From Tenrec ecaudatus (Eukaryota > Chordata > Mammalia > Afrosoricida > Tenrecidae), in NCBI RefSeq assembly GCF_050624435.1, contig NW_027457644.1:1115501-1179500 (forward strand): a DNA stretch of 64,000 nucleotides, in the 5' to 3' direction. A program made the translations under genes and the position numbers. The notes below the pieces were generated by a model. That model did not search any database and had not been told where the DNA came from. It saw only the letters and a list, made by a program, of their open reading frames with translations. This document shows positions 1-11,135 of the stretch, piece by piece; the first letter of the stretch is position 1, and every line of letters begins with the position of its first letter.

Positions 1-1946
1 AGCCTATGGCTAGGGCACCCCAAGGCTTAGGCTAGGACACCCCTAGCCTAAGGCTAGGGCACCCCTAGGCTTAGGCTAGGGAAACTATAAGTTTAGGCTA
101 GGGAAACTCTAGGCTTAGGCTAAAGCTAGGGCTCCCCTAGCCTAAGGCTAGGGCTAGCCTAGCCTAAGGCTAGGCACCCTTGGCTTAGGCTAGGGCATCC
201 CTAGGCTCAGGCTAGGGCACCCCAATGCTTAGGCTAGGGCACCCCTAGGCTTAGGCTAAGGCTAGGGCTCAACTAGACTAAGGCTAGGGCACCCCTAGGA
301 TTATGCTAGGGCACCCCTAGGCTTAGGCTTGGGCACCCCTAGGCTTAGGCTAGGGAACCCTTAGGATTAGGCAAGGGTACCCCTAGGCTTAGGCTAAGGG
401 TACGGCTCCCAAAGCCTAAGGCTAGGGCACCCCTAGCTCAGGCTATGGCACCCCTAGGCTTAGGCTAGGGCACCCCTAGAATATGGTTATGGCACCCCTA
501 GCCTTAGGCTAGGGCAACCCAAGGCTTAGGCTAAGGCTAGGGCTCCCCTAGCCTAAGGCTAGGGCACCCCAAGACTCAGGCTAGGGTACCCCTATGCTTA
601 GGGCCAGGGCACCCCTAATTTCAGGCTATGGCACCCCTAGTCTTATGCTGGGCAACCCTAGACTTAGGTTAGGGCACCCCTAGACTTAGGTTAGGGCACC
701 CCTAGGCTTAGGCTAAGGCTAGGGCACCCCTAGGCTTAGGCTAGGGCACCCCTAGGCTTAGGCTATGGCACCCCTAGGCTTAGGCTAGGACACCCCTAGG
801 CTTAGGCTAAGGCCAGGGCTCCAATAGCCTATGGCTAGGGCACCCCTAGGCTTAGGCTAGGGCACCCCTAGGCTAAGGGTAGGGCACTCTTACGGTTAGG
901 TTAGGGCACCCCTAGGTTTACGCTAGGGCACCCCTAGGCTTAGGCTAGGGCACCCCTAGGCTCAGGCTATGGCACACCTAGGCTTAGGCTAGGGCACCCC
1001 TAGGCTTAGGCTAGGACACCCCTTGGCTTAGGCTAGGGCACCCCTAGGCTTAGGCTAGGGCACCCCTAGGCTTAGGCTAGGGCACCCCTAGGCTTAGTCT
1101 AAGGCTAGAACTCCCCTAGCCTCAGGCTAGGGCACCCCTAGGCTTAGGCTAGAGCACCCCTAGGCTAAGGCTAGGGCAGCACTAGGCTTAGGCAAGGTCA
1201 CCCATAGCCTTAGTCTAAGGCTAGGGCTCCCCTAGCCTAAGGCGGGGGCACCCCTATGTTCAGGCTAGGGCACTCCTAGGCTTTGGCTGGGGCACCCCTA
1301 GGCTTAGGCTAAGGCTATGGTTCCCCTAACCTAAGGCTGAGGCACCCCTAGGCTTAGGCTAGGGCACCCCTAGCCTTAGGTTAGGGCCCCCCTTAGTGTA
1401 GGCTAGGGCACCCCTAGGCTTAGTCTAGGGCACCCCTATGCTAAGGCTAAGGCAACGGCTCCCCTAGCCTAAGGCTAGGGCACACCCAGGCTCAAGCTAT
1501 GGCACCCCTAGCCTTAGGCTAGGACACCCCTATGGTTAGGCTAGGGCACCCCTAGGCTTAGGCTAAGGCTACGGCTCCCTTGCCTAAGGCTAGGACACCC
1601 CTAGGCTTAGGCTAGGGCACCCCTAGGCTTAGGTTAGGGTACCCCTAGGCTTAGGCTAGGGCACCCCTAGGCTTAGGCTTGGGCACCCCTAGGCTTAGGA
1701 TAGGGCACCCATAGGCTTAGGCTAAGGCTAGGGCCCTCCTAGCCTAAGGCTAAGGCACCCCTAGGCATAGGCTAGGGCACCCAGCGTTAGGCTTAGGCGC
1801 CCCTAGGCTTAGCCTGGGGCACCCCTAGGCTTAGGCTAAGGCTCGTGCTCCCCTAGCCTTAGGCTAGGGCACCCCTAGGCTTAGGCTGGGGCACCCCTAG
1901 GCTTAGGCTAGGGCACCCCTAGTTTTAGGCTAGGTCACCCCTAGGC

Positions 1947-1958
1947 TTAGGCTTAGGC
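1947..1958 (+). repeat. Two tandem TTAGGC hexamers within the satellite
   Basis: Two adjacent TTAGGC units occur here; the same doublet recurs at many other points where a 22-mer gains an extra CTTAGG before CTAGGG. TTAGGC is the telomere repeat of many nematodes. In this array the usual state is one TTAGGC per monomer flanked by TAGGC and TAGGG, so this is not a telomere tract. A telomere-like origin of the monomer is possible but unproven. Confidence 0.55.
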
Positions 1959-1994
1959 TAGGGCTCCCCTAGCCTAAGGCTAGGGCACCCCTAG
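1955..1994 (+). repeat. Exemplar of the palindrome string at a 28-mer/22-mer junction
   Basis: This is a clean copy of the dyad cluster that follows 28-bp-type monomers. The order is AGGCTAGGG, spacer CTC, CCCTAGCCT, single base A, AGGCTAGGG, spacer CAC, CCCTAG. The 9-nt arm and its exact reverse complement alternate, so the first arm can pair with the second and the second with the third. Ordinary 22-mers keep only a 6-bp version, CTAGGG-CAC-CCCTAG. Whether these form hairpins or bind a protein is unknown. Confidence 0.9.
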
Positions 1995-2888
1995 GCTTAG
2001 GCTTGGGCACCCCTAGGCTTAGGATAGGGCTCCCCTAGGCTTAGGCTAGGGCACCCCTAGGCTTAGGCTCAGGCTATGGCTCCCATAGCCTCAGGCTAGG
2101 GCACCCCTAGACTCAGGCTATGGCACCCCTAGGCTTAGGCGAGGGCAATCATAGGCTAGACTAAGGGTAGGGCTCCCCGAGCCTCAGGCTAGGGCACCCC
2201 TAGTCTCAGGCGAGGGCACCGCTAGACTCAGGCTATGGCAACCCTAGTTTTAGGTTAGGGCACCCCTAGGCTTATCCTAAGGCACCCCTAGGCTTAGGCT
2301 AGGGCTCCCCTAGGCTTAGCCTAGGGCACCACTAGGCTTAGGCTAGGGCACCCCTAGGCTTAGCCTAGGGCACTCCTAGCTTTAGGCTAGGGCACCCCTA
2401 GACTTAGGCTATGGCACCCCTAGTCGTAGGCTAAGAATAGGGCTCCCCTAGCCTATGGCTAGGGCACCCCTAGGCTCAGGCTACGGCACCCCTAGGCGTC
2501 GGCTAGGACACCCGTAGGCATAGGCTAAGGCTAGTGCTCCCCTAGCCTAAGGCTTGGGCACCCCTAGGCTTAGGCTAGGGCACCCCTAGGCTTATGCTAG
2601 GGCACCCCTAGGCTTAGGCTAAGGCTGCGGCTCCCCTAGCCTCAGGCTAGGGCACCCGTATGCTCAGGCTAGGGAACCCCTAGGCTCATGCTAGGGCAGC
2701 CCTAGGCTTAGGCTAGGGCACCCCTAGGCTTAGGCTAGGGCACCCCTAGGCTTAGGCTAAGGCTAGGGCTCCCCCAGCCTAAGGCTAGGGCACCACTAGG
2801 CTTAGGCTAGGGCACCCTAGGCTTAGGCTAGGGATTGCCTAGGCTTAGGCTAGGGCACACCTAGGCTTAGGCTAGGGCACCCCTAGAC

Positions 2889-4930
2889 TTAGGCAAAGGC
2901 TAGGGCTCCCCTAGCCTAAGGCTACGGCACCCATAGGCTCAGGCTAGGTCTCCCCTAGGCTTAGGCTAGGGCACCCCTAGGCTTAAGCTAAGGCTCCCCT
3001 AGGCTTAGGGTAGGGCACCCCTAGGCTCAGGCTAGGGCACCCCTGGGCTTAGTCTAGGGCACCCCTAGCCTTAGTCTAAGGCTAGGGCTCCCCTAGCCTC
3101 AGGCTAGGGCACCCTTAGGCTTAGGCTAGGCCATCCCTAGATTTAGGCTCGGGCACCCCTAGGCTTAGGCTAAGGCTAGCGCTCCCCTAGCCTAATGCTA
3201 GAGCACCCCTAGGCTTAGGCTAGGGCACCCCAAGCTTAGGCTTGTCACCCCTAGGCTTAGGCTAATTCTAGGGCTCCCCTAGCCTAAGGCTAGGGCACCC
3301 ATAGGCTTAGGCTAGGGCACACCTAGGCTTAGGCTAGGGCAATCCTAGGCTTAGGCTAAGGCTAGGGCTCCCCTAGCCTCAGGCTAAGGCACCCCTAGGC
3401 TCAGGCTTCGGCCCTGCTAAGCTTAGACTAGGGCACCCCTAGGCTTAGGCTAATGCTACGGCTCACCTAGCCTCAGGCTTGTGCACCCCTACACTCAGGA
3501 TATGGCACCCCTAGGCTTAGCTAGGGCAATCCTAGGCTAGACTAACGCTAGGGCTCCCATAGCCTCAGGCTAGGGCACCCTTGGCTCAGGCTAGGGCACC
3601 CCTACGCTCAGGCTAGGGCACCCCTAGGCTTAGGCTAGGGCACCCCTAGGCTTAGGCTAAGGCTAGGGCTCCACTAGCCTCAGGCTATGGCACCCCTAGG
3701 CTTACGCTAGGGCACCCCTAGGCTTAGGCTAGGGCACCCCTAGGCTTAGGCTAAGGCTAGGGCTCCCCTAGCCTAAAGCTAGAGCACCCCTAGGCTTAGG
3801 CTAGGGAACTCCTAGGCTTAGGCTAAGGCCAGGGCTCCCCTAGCCTAAAGCTAGAGCACCCCTAGGTTTAGGCTAGGGCACCCCTAGGCTTAGGCTAGGG
3901 CATCCCTAGGCTTAGGCTAGGGCAGACCTACGCTTAGGCTAAGGCTAGGTCTCGCCTAGCCTAAGGCTAGGGCACCCCCAGGCTTAGGCTAGGGCACCCC
4001 TAGGCTTAGGCTAGGGTACCCCTAGACTGAGGCTAAAGCAACGGCTCCCCTAGCCTCAGGCTAGGGCACCCGAAGACTCGGGCTAAGGCACCCCTTGGCT
4101 TAGGCTAGGGCAATCCTAGGCTTAGGCTTAGGCTAGGGCTCCCCTAGCCTCAGGCTAGGGCAAACCTATGCTTAGGTTAGAGCACCCCTAAGTTTAGGCA
4201 AGGCACCCCTAGGCTTAGGCTATGAATTTGGTTCCCCTAGCCTAAGGCTAGGGCTCCCCTATCCTCAGGCTAGGGCACCCCTAGGCTTACGCTAGGGCAC
4301 CCCTAGGCTTAGGCTAGGGTACCCCTAGGTTTAGGCTAGGGCACCCCTAGACTTAGGCTAAGGCAACGGCTCCTCTAGCCTCAGGCTACGTCACGCCAAG
4401 ACTCAGGCTAGGGCACCCCTAGGCTTAGGTTCGGGCACCCCTAAGTTTAGGCTAGGGCACCCCTAGGCTTAGGCTATGGCTTCGGCTCCCCTAGCCTAAA
4501 GCAAGGGCACCCCTAGGCTCAGGCTATGGCACCCCTATACTCAGGCTAGGGCTCCCCTACGCTTAGGCTAGGGCACCACTAGGCTTAGTATAGGGCACCC
4601 ATAGGCTTAGGCTAAGGCTAGGGCCCTCCTAGCCTAAAGCTAGGGCACCCCTAGGCGTAGGCTAGGGCACCCAGCGTTAGGCTTGGGCGCCCCTAGGCTT
4701 AGTCTGGGGCACCCCTAGGCTTAGGCTAAGGCTAGAGCTCCCCTAGCCTTAGGCTAGGGCACCCCTAGGCTTAGGCTGGGGCACCCCTAGGCTTAGGCTA
4801 GGGCACCCCTAGGTTTAGGCTAGGGCACCCCTAGGCTTACGCTTAGGCTAGGGCTCCCCTAGACTAAGGCTAGGGCACCCCTAGGCTTAGGCTTGGGCAC
4901 CCCTAGGCTTAGGATAGGGCACCCCTAGGC
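2889..4930 (+). repeat. 2042-bp tandem duplication, copy 1
   Basis: This block is repeated immediately downstream with a constant offset of 2042 bp. I confirmed the offset at several points, including the rare variants near 2891, 3361, 3405 and 4501. Only two differences were noticed, at 3822 (G here, C in copy 2) and 4072 (G here, C in copy 2). Left of 2888 and right of 4936 the similarity stops, so the join lies within a few bases of 4930. Such near-identity amid monomers that differ by 5-20% marks a recent duplication of a long, already diverged segment. Confidence 0.93.
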
Positions 4931-6972
4931 TTAGGCAAAGGCTAGGGCTCCCCTAGCCTAAGGCTACGGCACCCATAGGCTCAGGCTAGGTCTCCCCTAG
5001 GCTTAGGCTAGGGCACCCCTAGGCTTAAGCTAAGGCTCCCCTAGGCTTAGGGTAGGGCACCCCTAGGCTCAGGCTAGGGCACCCCTGGGCTTAGTCTAGG
5101 GCACCCCTAGCCTTAGTCTAAGGCTAGGGCTCCCCTAGCCTCAGGCTAGGGCACCCTTAGGCTTAGGCTAGGCCATCCCTAGATTTAGGCTCGGGCACCC
5201 CTAGGCTTAGGCTAAGGCTAGCGCTCCCCTAGCCTAATGCTAGAGCACCCCTAGGCTTAGGCTAGGGCACCCCAAGCTTAGGCTTGTCACCCCTAGGCTT
5301 AGGCTAATTCTAGGGCTCCCCTAGCCTAAGGCTAGGGCACCCATAGGCTTAGGCTAGGGCACACCTAGGCTTAGGCTAGGGCAATCCTAGGCTTAGGCTA
5401 AGGCTAGGGCTCCCCTAGCCTCAGGCTAAGGCACCCCTAGGCTCAGGCTTCGGCCCTGCTAAGCTTAGACTAGGGCACCCCTAGGCTTAGGCTAATGCTA
5501 CGGCTCACCTAGCCTCAGGCTTGTGCACCCCTACACTCAGGATATGGCACCCCTAGGCTTAGCTAGGGCAATCCTAGGCTAGACTAACGCTAGGGCTCCC
5601 ATAGCCTCAGGCTAGGGCACCCTTGGCTCAGGCTAGGGCACCCCTACGCTCAGGCTAGGGCACCCCTAGGCTTAGGCTAGGGCACCCCTAGGCTTAGGCT
5701 AAGGCTAGGGCTCCACTAGCCTCAGGCTATGGCACCCCTAGGCTTACGCTAGGGCACCCCTAGGCTTAGGCTAGGGCACCCCTAGGCTTAGGCTAAGGCT
5801 AGGGCTCCCCTAGCCTAAAGCTAGAGCACCCCTAGGCTTAGGCTAGGGAACTCCTAGGCTTAGCCTAAGGCCAGGGCTCCCCTAGCCTAAAGCTAGAGCA
5901 CCCCTAGGTTTAGGCTAGGGCACCCCTAGGCTTAGGCTAGGGCATCCCTAGGCTTAGGCTAGGGCAGACCTACGCTTAGGCTAAGGCTAGGTCTCGCCTA
6001 GCCTAAGGCTAGGGCACCCCCAGGCTTAGGCTAGGGCACCCCTAGGCTTAGGCTAGGGTACCCCTAGACTGAGGCTAAAGCAACGGCTCCCCTAGCCTCA
6101 GGCTAGGGCACCCCAAGACTCGGGCTAAGGCACCCCTTGGCTTAGGCTAGGGCAATCCTAGGCTTAGGCTTAGGCTAGGGCTCCCCTAGCCTCAGGCTAG
6201 GGCAAACCTATGCTTAGGTTAGAGCACCCCTAAGTTTAGGCAAGGCACCCCTAGGCTTAGGCTATGAATTTGGTTCCCCTAGCCTAAGGCTAGGGCTCCC
6301 CTATCCTCAGGCTAGGGCACCCCTAGGCTTACGCTAGGGCACCCCTAGGCTTAGGCTAGGGTACCCCTAGGTTTAGGCTAGGGCACCCCTAGACTTAGGC
6401 TAAGGCAACGGCTCCTCTAGCCTCAGGCTACGTCACGCCAAGACTCAGGCTAGGGCACCCCTAGGCTTAGGTTCGGGCACCCCTAAGTTTAGGCTAGGGC
6501 ACCCCTAGGCTTAGGCTATGGCTTCGGCTCCCCTAGCCTAAAGCAAGGGCACCCCTAGGCTCAGGCTATGGCACCCCTATACTCAGGCTAGGGCTCCCCT
6601 ACGCTTAGGCTAGGGCACCACTAGGCTTAGTATAGGGCACCCATAGGCTTAGGCTAAGGCTAGGGCCCTCCTAGCCTAAAGCTAGGGCACCCCTAGGCGT
6701 AGGCTAGGGCACCCAGCGTTAGGCTTGGGCGCCCCTAGGCTTAGTCTGGGGCACCCCTAGGCTTAGGCTAAGGCTAGAGCTCCCCTAGCCTTAGGCTAGG
6801 GCACCCCTAGGCTTAGGCTGGGGCACCCCTAGGCTTAGGCTAGGGCACCCCTAGGTTTAGGCTAGGGCACCCCTAGGCTTACGCTTAGGCTAGGGCTCCC
6901 CTAGACTAAGGCTAGGGCACCCCTAGGCTTAGGCTTGGGCACCCCTAGGCTTAGGATAGGGCACCCCTAGGC
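4931..6972 (+). repeat. 2042-bp tandem duplication, copy 2
   Basis: This is the second copy of the 2889-4930 block, in direct tandem. It keeps the same order of variant monomers, for example the CCAGCGTT variant at 6713 (copy 1: 4671). The last part, from about 6308, also belongs to the overlapping 1280-bp duplication, so that segment is present three times (from about 4266, 6308 and 7588). Confidence 0.93.
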
Positions 6973-7587
6973 TTAGGCTAGGGCACCCCTAGGCTTAGGC
7001 TCAGGCTACGGCTCCCCTAGCCTCAGGCTAGGGCACCCCAAGACTCAGGCTAAGGCACCCCTTGGCTTAGGCTAGGGCAATCCTAGGCTTAGGCTTAGGC
7101 TAGTGCTCCCCTAGCCTCAGGCTAGGGCAACCCTATGCTTAGGTTAGGGCACCCCTAAGTTTAGACTAGGACACCCCTAGGCTTAGGCTATGGCTTCGGC
7201 TCCCCTAGCCTAAGGCTAGGGCTCCCCTACCCTCAGGCTAGGGCACCCCTAGGCTTACGCTAGGGCACCCCCAGGCTTAGGCTAGGGCACCCCTAGGCTT
7301 AGGCTAATGCTAGGGCTCCCCTAGCCTAAGGCTAGAGCACCTCTAGGCTTAGGCTAGGGCACCCCTAGGCTTAGGCTAAGGCCAGGGCTCCCCTACCCTA
7401 AGAATAGGTCACCCCTAGGCTTAGGCTAGCGCACCCCTAGGCTTAGGCTAAAGCTAGGGCTCCCCTAGCCTAAGACTAGTGCACCCCTAGGCTTAGGCTA
7501 GGGCATCCCTAGGCTTAGGCTAGGGTAGACCTGGGCATAAGCTAAAGAAACGGCTCCCCTAACCTCAGGCTAGGGCACCCCAAGACA
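6308..7587 (+). repeat. 1280-bp tandem duplication, copy 1
   Basis: This block repeats at an offset of 1280 bp, confirmed at 6331/7611, 6961/8241 and 7561/8841. It spans the end of the 2042-bp copy 2 plus about 600 bp of downstream satellite. It must therefore have been duplicated after, or together with, the 2042-bp event. Confidence 0.92.
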
Positions 7588-8882
7588 CAGGCTAGGGCAC
7601 CCCTAGGCTTACGCTAGGGCACCCCTAGGCTTAGGCTAGGGTACCCCTAGGTTTAGGCTAGGGCACCCCTAGACTTAGGCTAAGGCAACGGCTCCTCTAG
7701 CCTCAGGCTACGTCACGCCAAGACTCAGGCTAGGGCATCCCTAGGCTTAGGTTTGGGCACCCCTAAGTTTAGCCTAGGGCACCCCTAGGCTTAGGCTATG
7801 GCTTCGGCTCCCCTAGTCTAAAGCAAGGGCACCCCTAGGCTCAGGCTATGGCACCCCTATACTCAGGCTAGGGCTCCCCTACGCTTAGGCTAGGGCACCA
7901 CTAGGCTTAGTATAGGGCACCCATAGGCTTAGGCTAAGGCTAGGGCCCTCCTAGCCTAAGGCTAGGGCACCCCTAGGCGTAGGCTAGGGCACCCAGCGTT
8001 AGGCTTGGGCGCCCCTAGGCTTAGTCTGGGGCACCCCTAGGCTTAGGCTAAGGCTAGGGCTCCCCTAGCCTTAGGCTAGGGCACCCCTAGGCTTAGGCTG
8101 GGGCACCCCTAGGCTTAGGCTAGGGCACCCCTAGGTTTAGGCTAGGGCACCCCTAGGCTTACGCTTAGGCTAGGGCTCCCCTAGACTAAGGCTAGGGCAC
8201 CCCTAGGCTTAGGCTTGGGCACCCCTAGGCTTAGGATAGGGCACCCCTAGGCTTAGGCTAGGGCACCCCTAGGCTTAGGCTCAGGCTACGGCTCCCCTAG
8301 CCTCAGGCTAGGGCACCCCAAGACTCAGGCTAAGGCACCCCTTGGCTTAGGCTAGGGCAATCCTAGGCTTAGGCTTAGGCTAGTGCTCCCCTAGCCTCAG
8401 GCTAGGGCAACCCTATGCTTAGGTTAGGGCACCCCTAAGTTTAGACTAGGACACCCCTAGGCTTAGGCTATGGCTTCGGCTCCCCTAGCCTAAGGCTAGG
8501 GCTCCCCTACCCTCAGGCTAGGGCACCCCTAGGCTTACGCTAGGGCACCCCCAGGCTTAGGCTAGGGCACCCCTAGGCTTAGGCTAATGCTAGGGCTCCC
8601 CTAGCCTAAGGCTAGAGCACCTCTAGGCTTAGGCTAGGGCACCCCTAGGCTTAGGCTAAGGCCAGGGCTCCCCTACCCTAAGAATAGGTCACCCCTAGGC
8701 TTAGGCTAGCGCACACTTAGGCTTAGGCTAAAGCTAGGGCTCCCCTAGCCTAAGACTAGTGCACCCCTAGGCTTAGGCTAGGGCATCCCTAGGCTTAGGC
8801 TAGGGTAGACCTGGGCATAAGCTAAAGAAACGGCTCCCCTAACCTCAGGCTAGGGCACCCCAAGACTCAGGCTAGGGCACCC
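7588..8882 (+). repeat. 1280-bp tandem duplication, copy 2
   Basis: Second copy of 6308-7587. A handful of substitutions were seen, for example CACCCCTAG near 7432 against CACACTTAG near 8712, and GTTCGGGC near 6470 against GTTTGGGC near 7750. It is slightly more diverged than the 2042-bp pair over comparable length, but still near-identical. Confidence 0.92.
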
Positions 8883-11135
8883 TTAGGCTTAGGCTAGGGC
8901 ACCCCTAAGTTTAGGCTAGGGCACAGCTAGGCTTAGGCTATGGCTTCGGCTTCCCTAGCCTAAGGCTAGGGCACCCCTAGGCTCAGGCCATGGCACCCCT
9001 AGACTCAGGCTAGAGCACTTCTAGGCTTAGGCTAGGGCACCCCTAGGCTTAGGCTAAGGCCAGGGCTCCCCAAGCCTAAGGCTAGGGCACCCCTAGGCTT
9101 AGGCTAGGACACCCCTAGGCTTAGGCTAAAGCTAGGGCTCCCCTACCCTAAGACTAGGGCACCCCTAGGCTTAGGCTAGGGAATCCCTAGGCTTAGACTA
9201 GGGCACCCCTAGGCTTAGGCTAAGGCTATGGTTCCCCTAACCTAAGGCTGGGGCACCACTAGGCTTAGGCTAGGGCACCCCTAGGCTTAGGCTAGGGCAC
9301 CCCTAGTCATAGGCTACGGCACCCCTAGGCTTAAGCTAGGGCATCTCTAGGCTAAGGCTAAGGCTACGGCTCTCCTAGCATAAGGCTAGGGCACCCCCAG
9401 GCTCAAGCTATGGCACCCCTAGGCTTAGGCTAGGGCACCCCTAGAGTTAGGCTTGGACACCCCTATGGTTAGGCTAGGGCACCACTAGGCTTAGGCTAAG
9501 GCCAGGGCTCCCTTGCCTAAGGCTAGGGTACCCCTAGGCTTAGGCTAGGGCACCCCTAGGCTTAGGCTAGGGCACCCCTAGGCTTAGGTTAGGGCACCCG
9601 TAGGCTTAGGCTAGGGCACCCCTAGGCTTAGGCTAGGGCACCGCTAGGCTTAGGGTAGGGCACCCCTAGGCTTAGGCTAAGGCTAGGGCCCGCCTAGCCT
9701 AAGGCTAGGGCACCCCTAGGCGTAGGCTAGGGAACCCCTAGGTTTAGGATAGGGCAACTCTAGGCTTAGGCTTAGGCTAGGGCTCCCCTAGCCTAAGGCT
9801 AGAGCACCCCTAGGTTTAGGCTTGGGCACGCCTACGCTTAGGCTAGGGCACCCCTAGGCTTAGTCTCAGGCTACGGCTCCCCTAGCCTCAGGCTAGGTCA
9901 CCCCTAGACTCAGGCTATGGCACCCCTAGGCTTAGGCTAGGGCAATCCTAGGCTAGACTAAGAGGAGGGCTCCCTTAGCCTCAGGCTAGGGCACCCCTAG
10001 TCTCAGGCTAGGGCACCTCTAGACTCAGGCTATGGCATCCCTAGTCTTAGCTTAGGGCACCCCTAGGCTTAGGCTAAGGCACCACTAGGCTTAGGCTAGG
10101 GCACCCCTAGGCTTAGGCTAGGGCACCCCTAGGCTTAGGTTAGGGCACCCGTAGGCTTAGGCTAGGGCACCCCTAGGCTTAGGCTAGGGCAATCCTAGGC
10201 TAGACTAAGGGTAGGGCTCCCCTAGCCTCAGGCTAGAGCACCCCTAGTCTCAGCCTAGGGCACCTCTAGACTCAGGCTATGGCATCCCTAGTCTTAGGTT
10301 AGGGCACCCCTAGGCTTAGGCTAAGGCACCACTAGGCTTAGGCTAGGGCTCCCCTAGGCTTAGCCTAGGGCACCACTAGGCTTAGGCTAGGGCACCCCTA
10401 GGCTGAGCCTAGGGCACTCCTAGCCTTAGGCTAGGGCACCCCTAGACTTAGGCTAGGGCAAACCTAGTCGTAGGCTAAGACTAGGGCTCCCCTAGCCGAA
10501 GGCTAGTGCACTCCTAGGCTCAGGCTAGGCCACCCCTAGGCTTCGACTAGGACACCCCTAGGCTTAGGTTAAGGCTAAGGCTCCCATAGCCTAAGGCTTG
10601 GGCACCCTAGGCTTAGGCTAGGGCACCCCTAGGCTTAGGCTAGGGCACCCCTAGGCTTAGGCTAAGGCTGCGGCTCCCCTAGCCTCAGGCTAGGGCACCC
10701 GTAGGCTCAGGCTAGGGGACCCCTAGGTTCATGCTAGGGCAGCCCTAGTCTTAGGCTAGGGCACCCCTAGACTTAGGCTAGGGCACTCCTAGGCTTAGGC
10801 TAAGGCTAGGGCTCCCCCAGCCTATGGATAGGGCACCCCTACGCTCAGGCTAAGGCAACCCAAGGCTTAGGCTAGGGCACCCCTAGGCTTAGGCTAATGC
10901 TAGGGCTCCCATAGCCTCAGGCAAGGGCACCCCTATGCTTAGGCTAGGGCACCCCTAAGTTTACGCTAGGGCACCCCTAGGCTCTGGCTATGGCACCACT
11001 AGACTCAGGCTAGGGCACCCCTACGCTTAGGCTAGGGCACCCCTAGGCTTAGGCTAGGGCACCCCTAGGCTTAAGCTAGGGCTCCCCTAGGTTTAGGCTA
11101 AGGCACCCCTAGGCTTAGGCTAAGGCTAGGGCTCC
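8749..11135 (+). repeat. ~5-kb superrepeat, block C1
   Basis: The order of variant monomers here is repeated at 13771-15838. The offset is 5022 bp at the start, 4950 by 9221, 5088 by 9961, then 4797 and 4704 towards the end. The first two steps are 72 bp (28+44) and 138 bp (28+110), that is, whole monomers. Later steps are not clean multiples. The copies differ by many substitutions, so this layer is older than the 2042-, 1496- and 470-bp duplications. Confidence 0.75.

Larger units (their letters stand above)
1..2888 (+). repeat. Diverged satellite, left flank
   Basis: The region holds 22-mers and 28-mers with many scattered substitutions and no large tandem duplication that I could see inside it. 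Near the left edge two neighbouring monomers share the rare variant GAAACT (positions 81 and 103, exactly 22 bp apart), a sign of local copying. The part from about 1.3 to 1.9 kb resembles 18.9-19.6 kb, and the part from about 2.0 to 2.9 kb resembles 29.5-30.3 kb and 58.0-58.7 kb. No gene or unique sequence was seen. Confidence 0.85.

Noticed and set aside
1955..1994. Rho-independent terminators or tRNA-like hairpins
   Set aside because: The dyads are GC-rich but have no following T run, recur throughout the array, and lack cloverleaf features.
4220..4240. Possible foreign insertion at TATGAATTTGG
   Set aside because: The flanks continue in satellite, the segment aligns with TATGGCTTCGG variants elsewhere, and it was copied in the 2042-bp duplication (near 6264). 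It is a mutated monomer.
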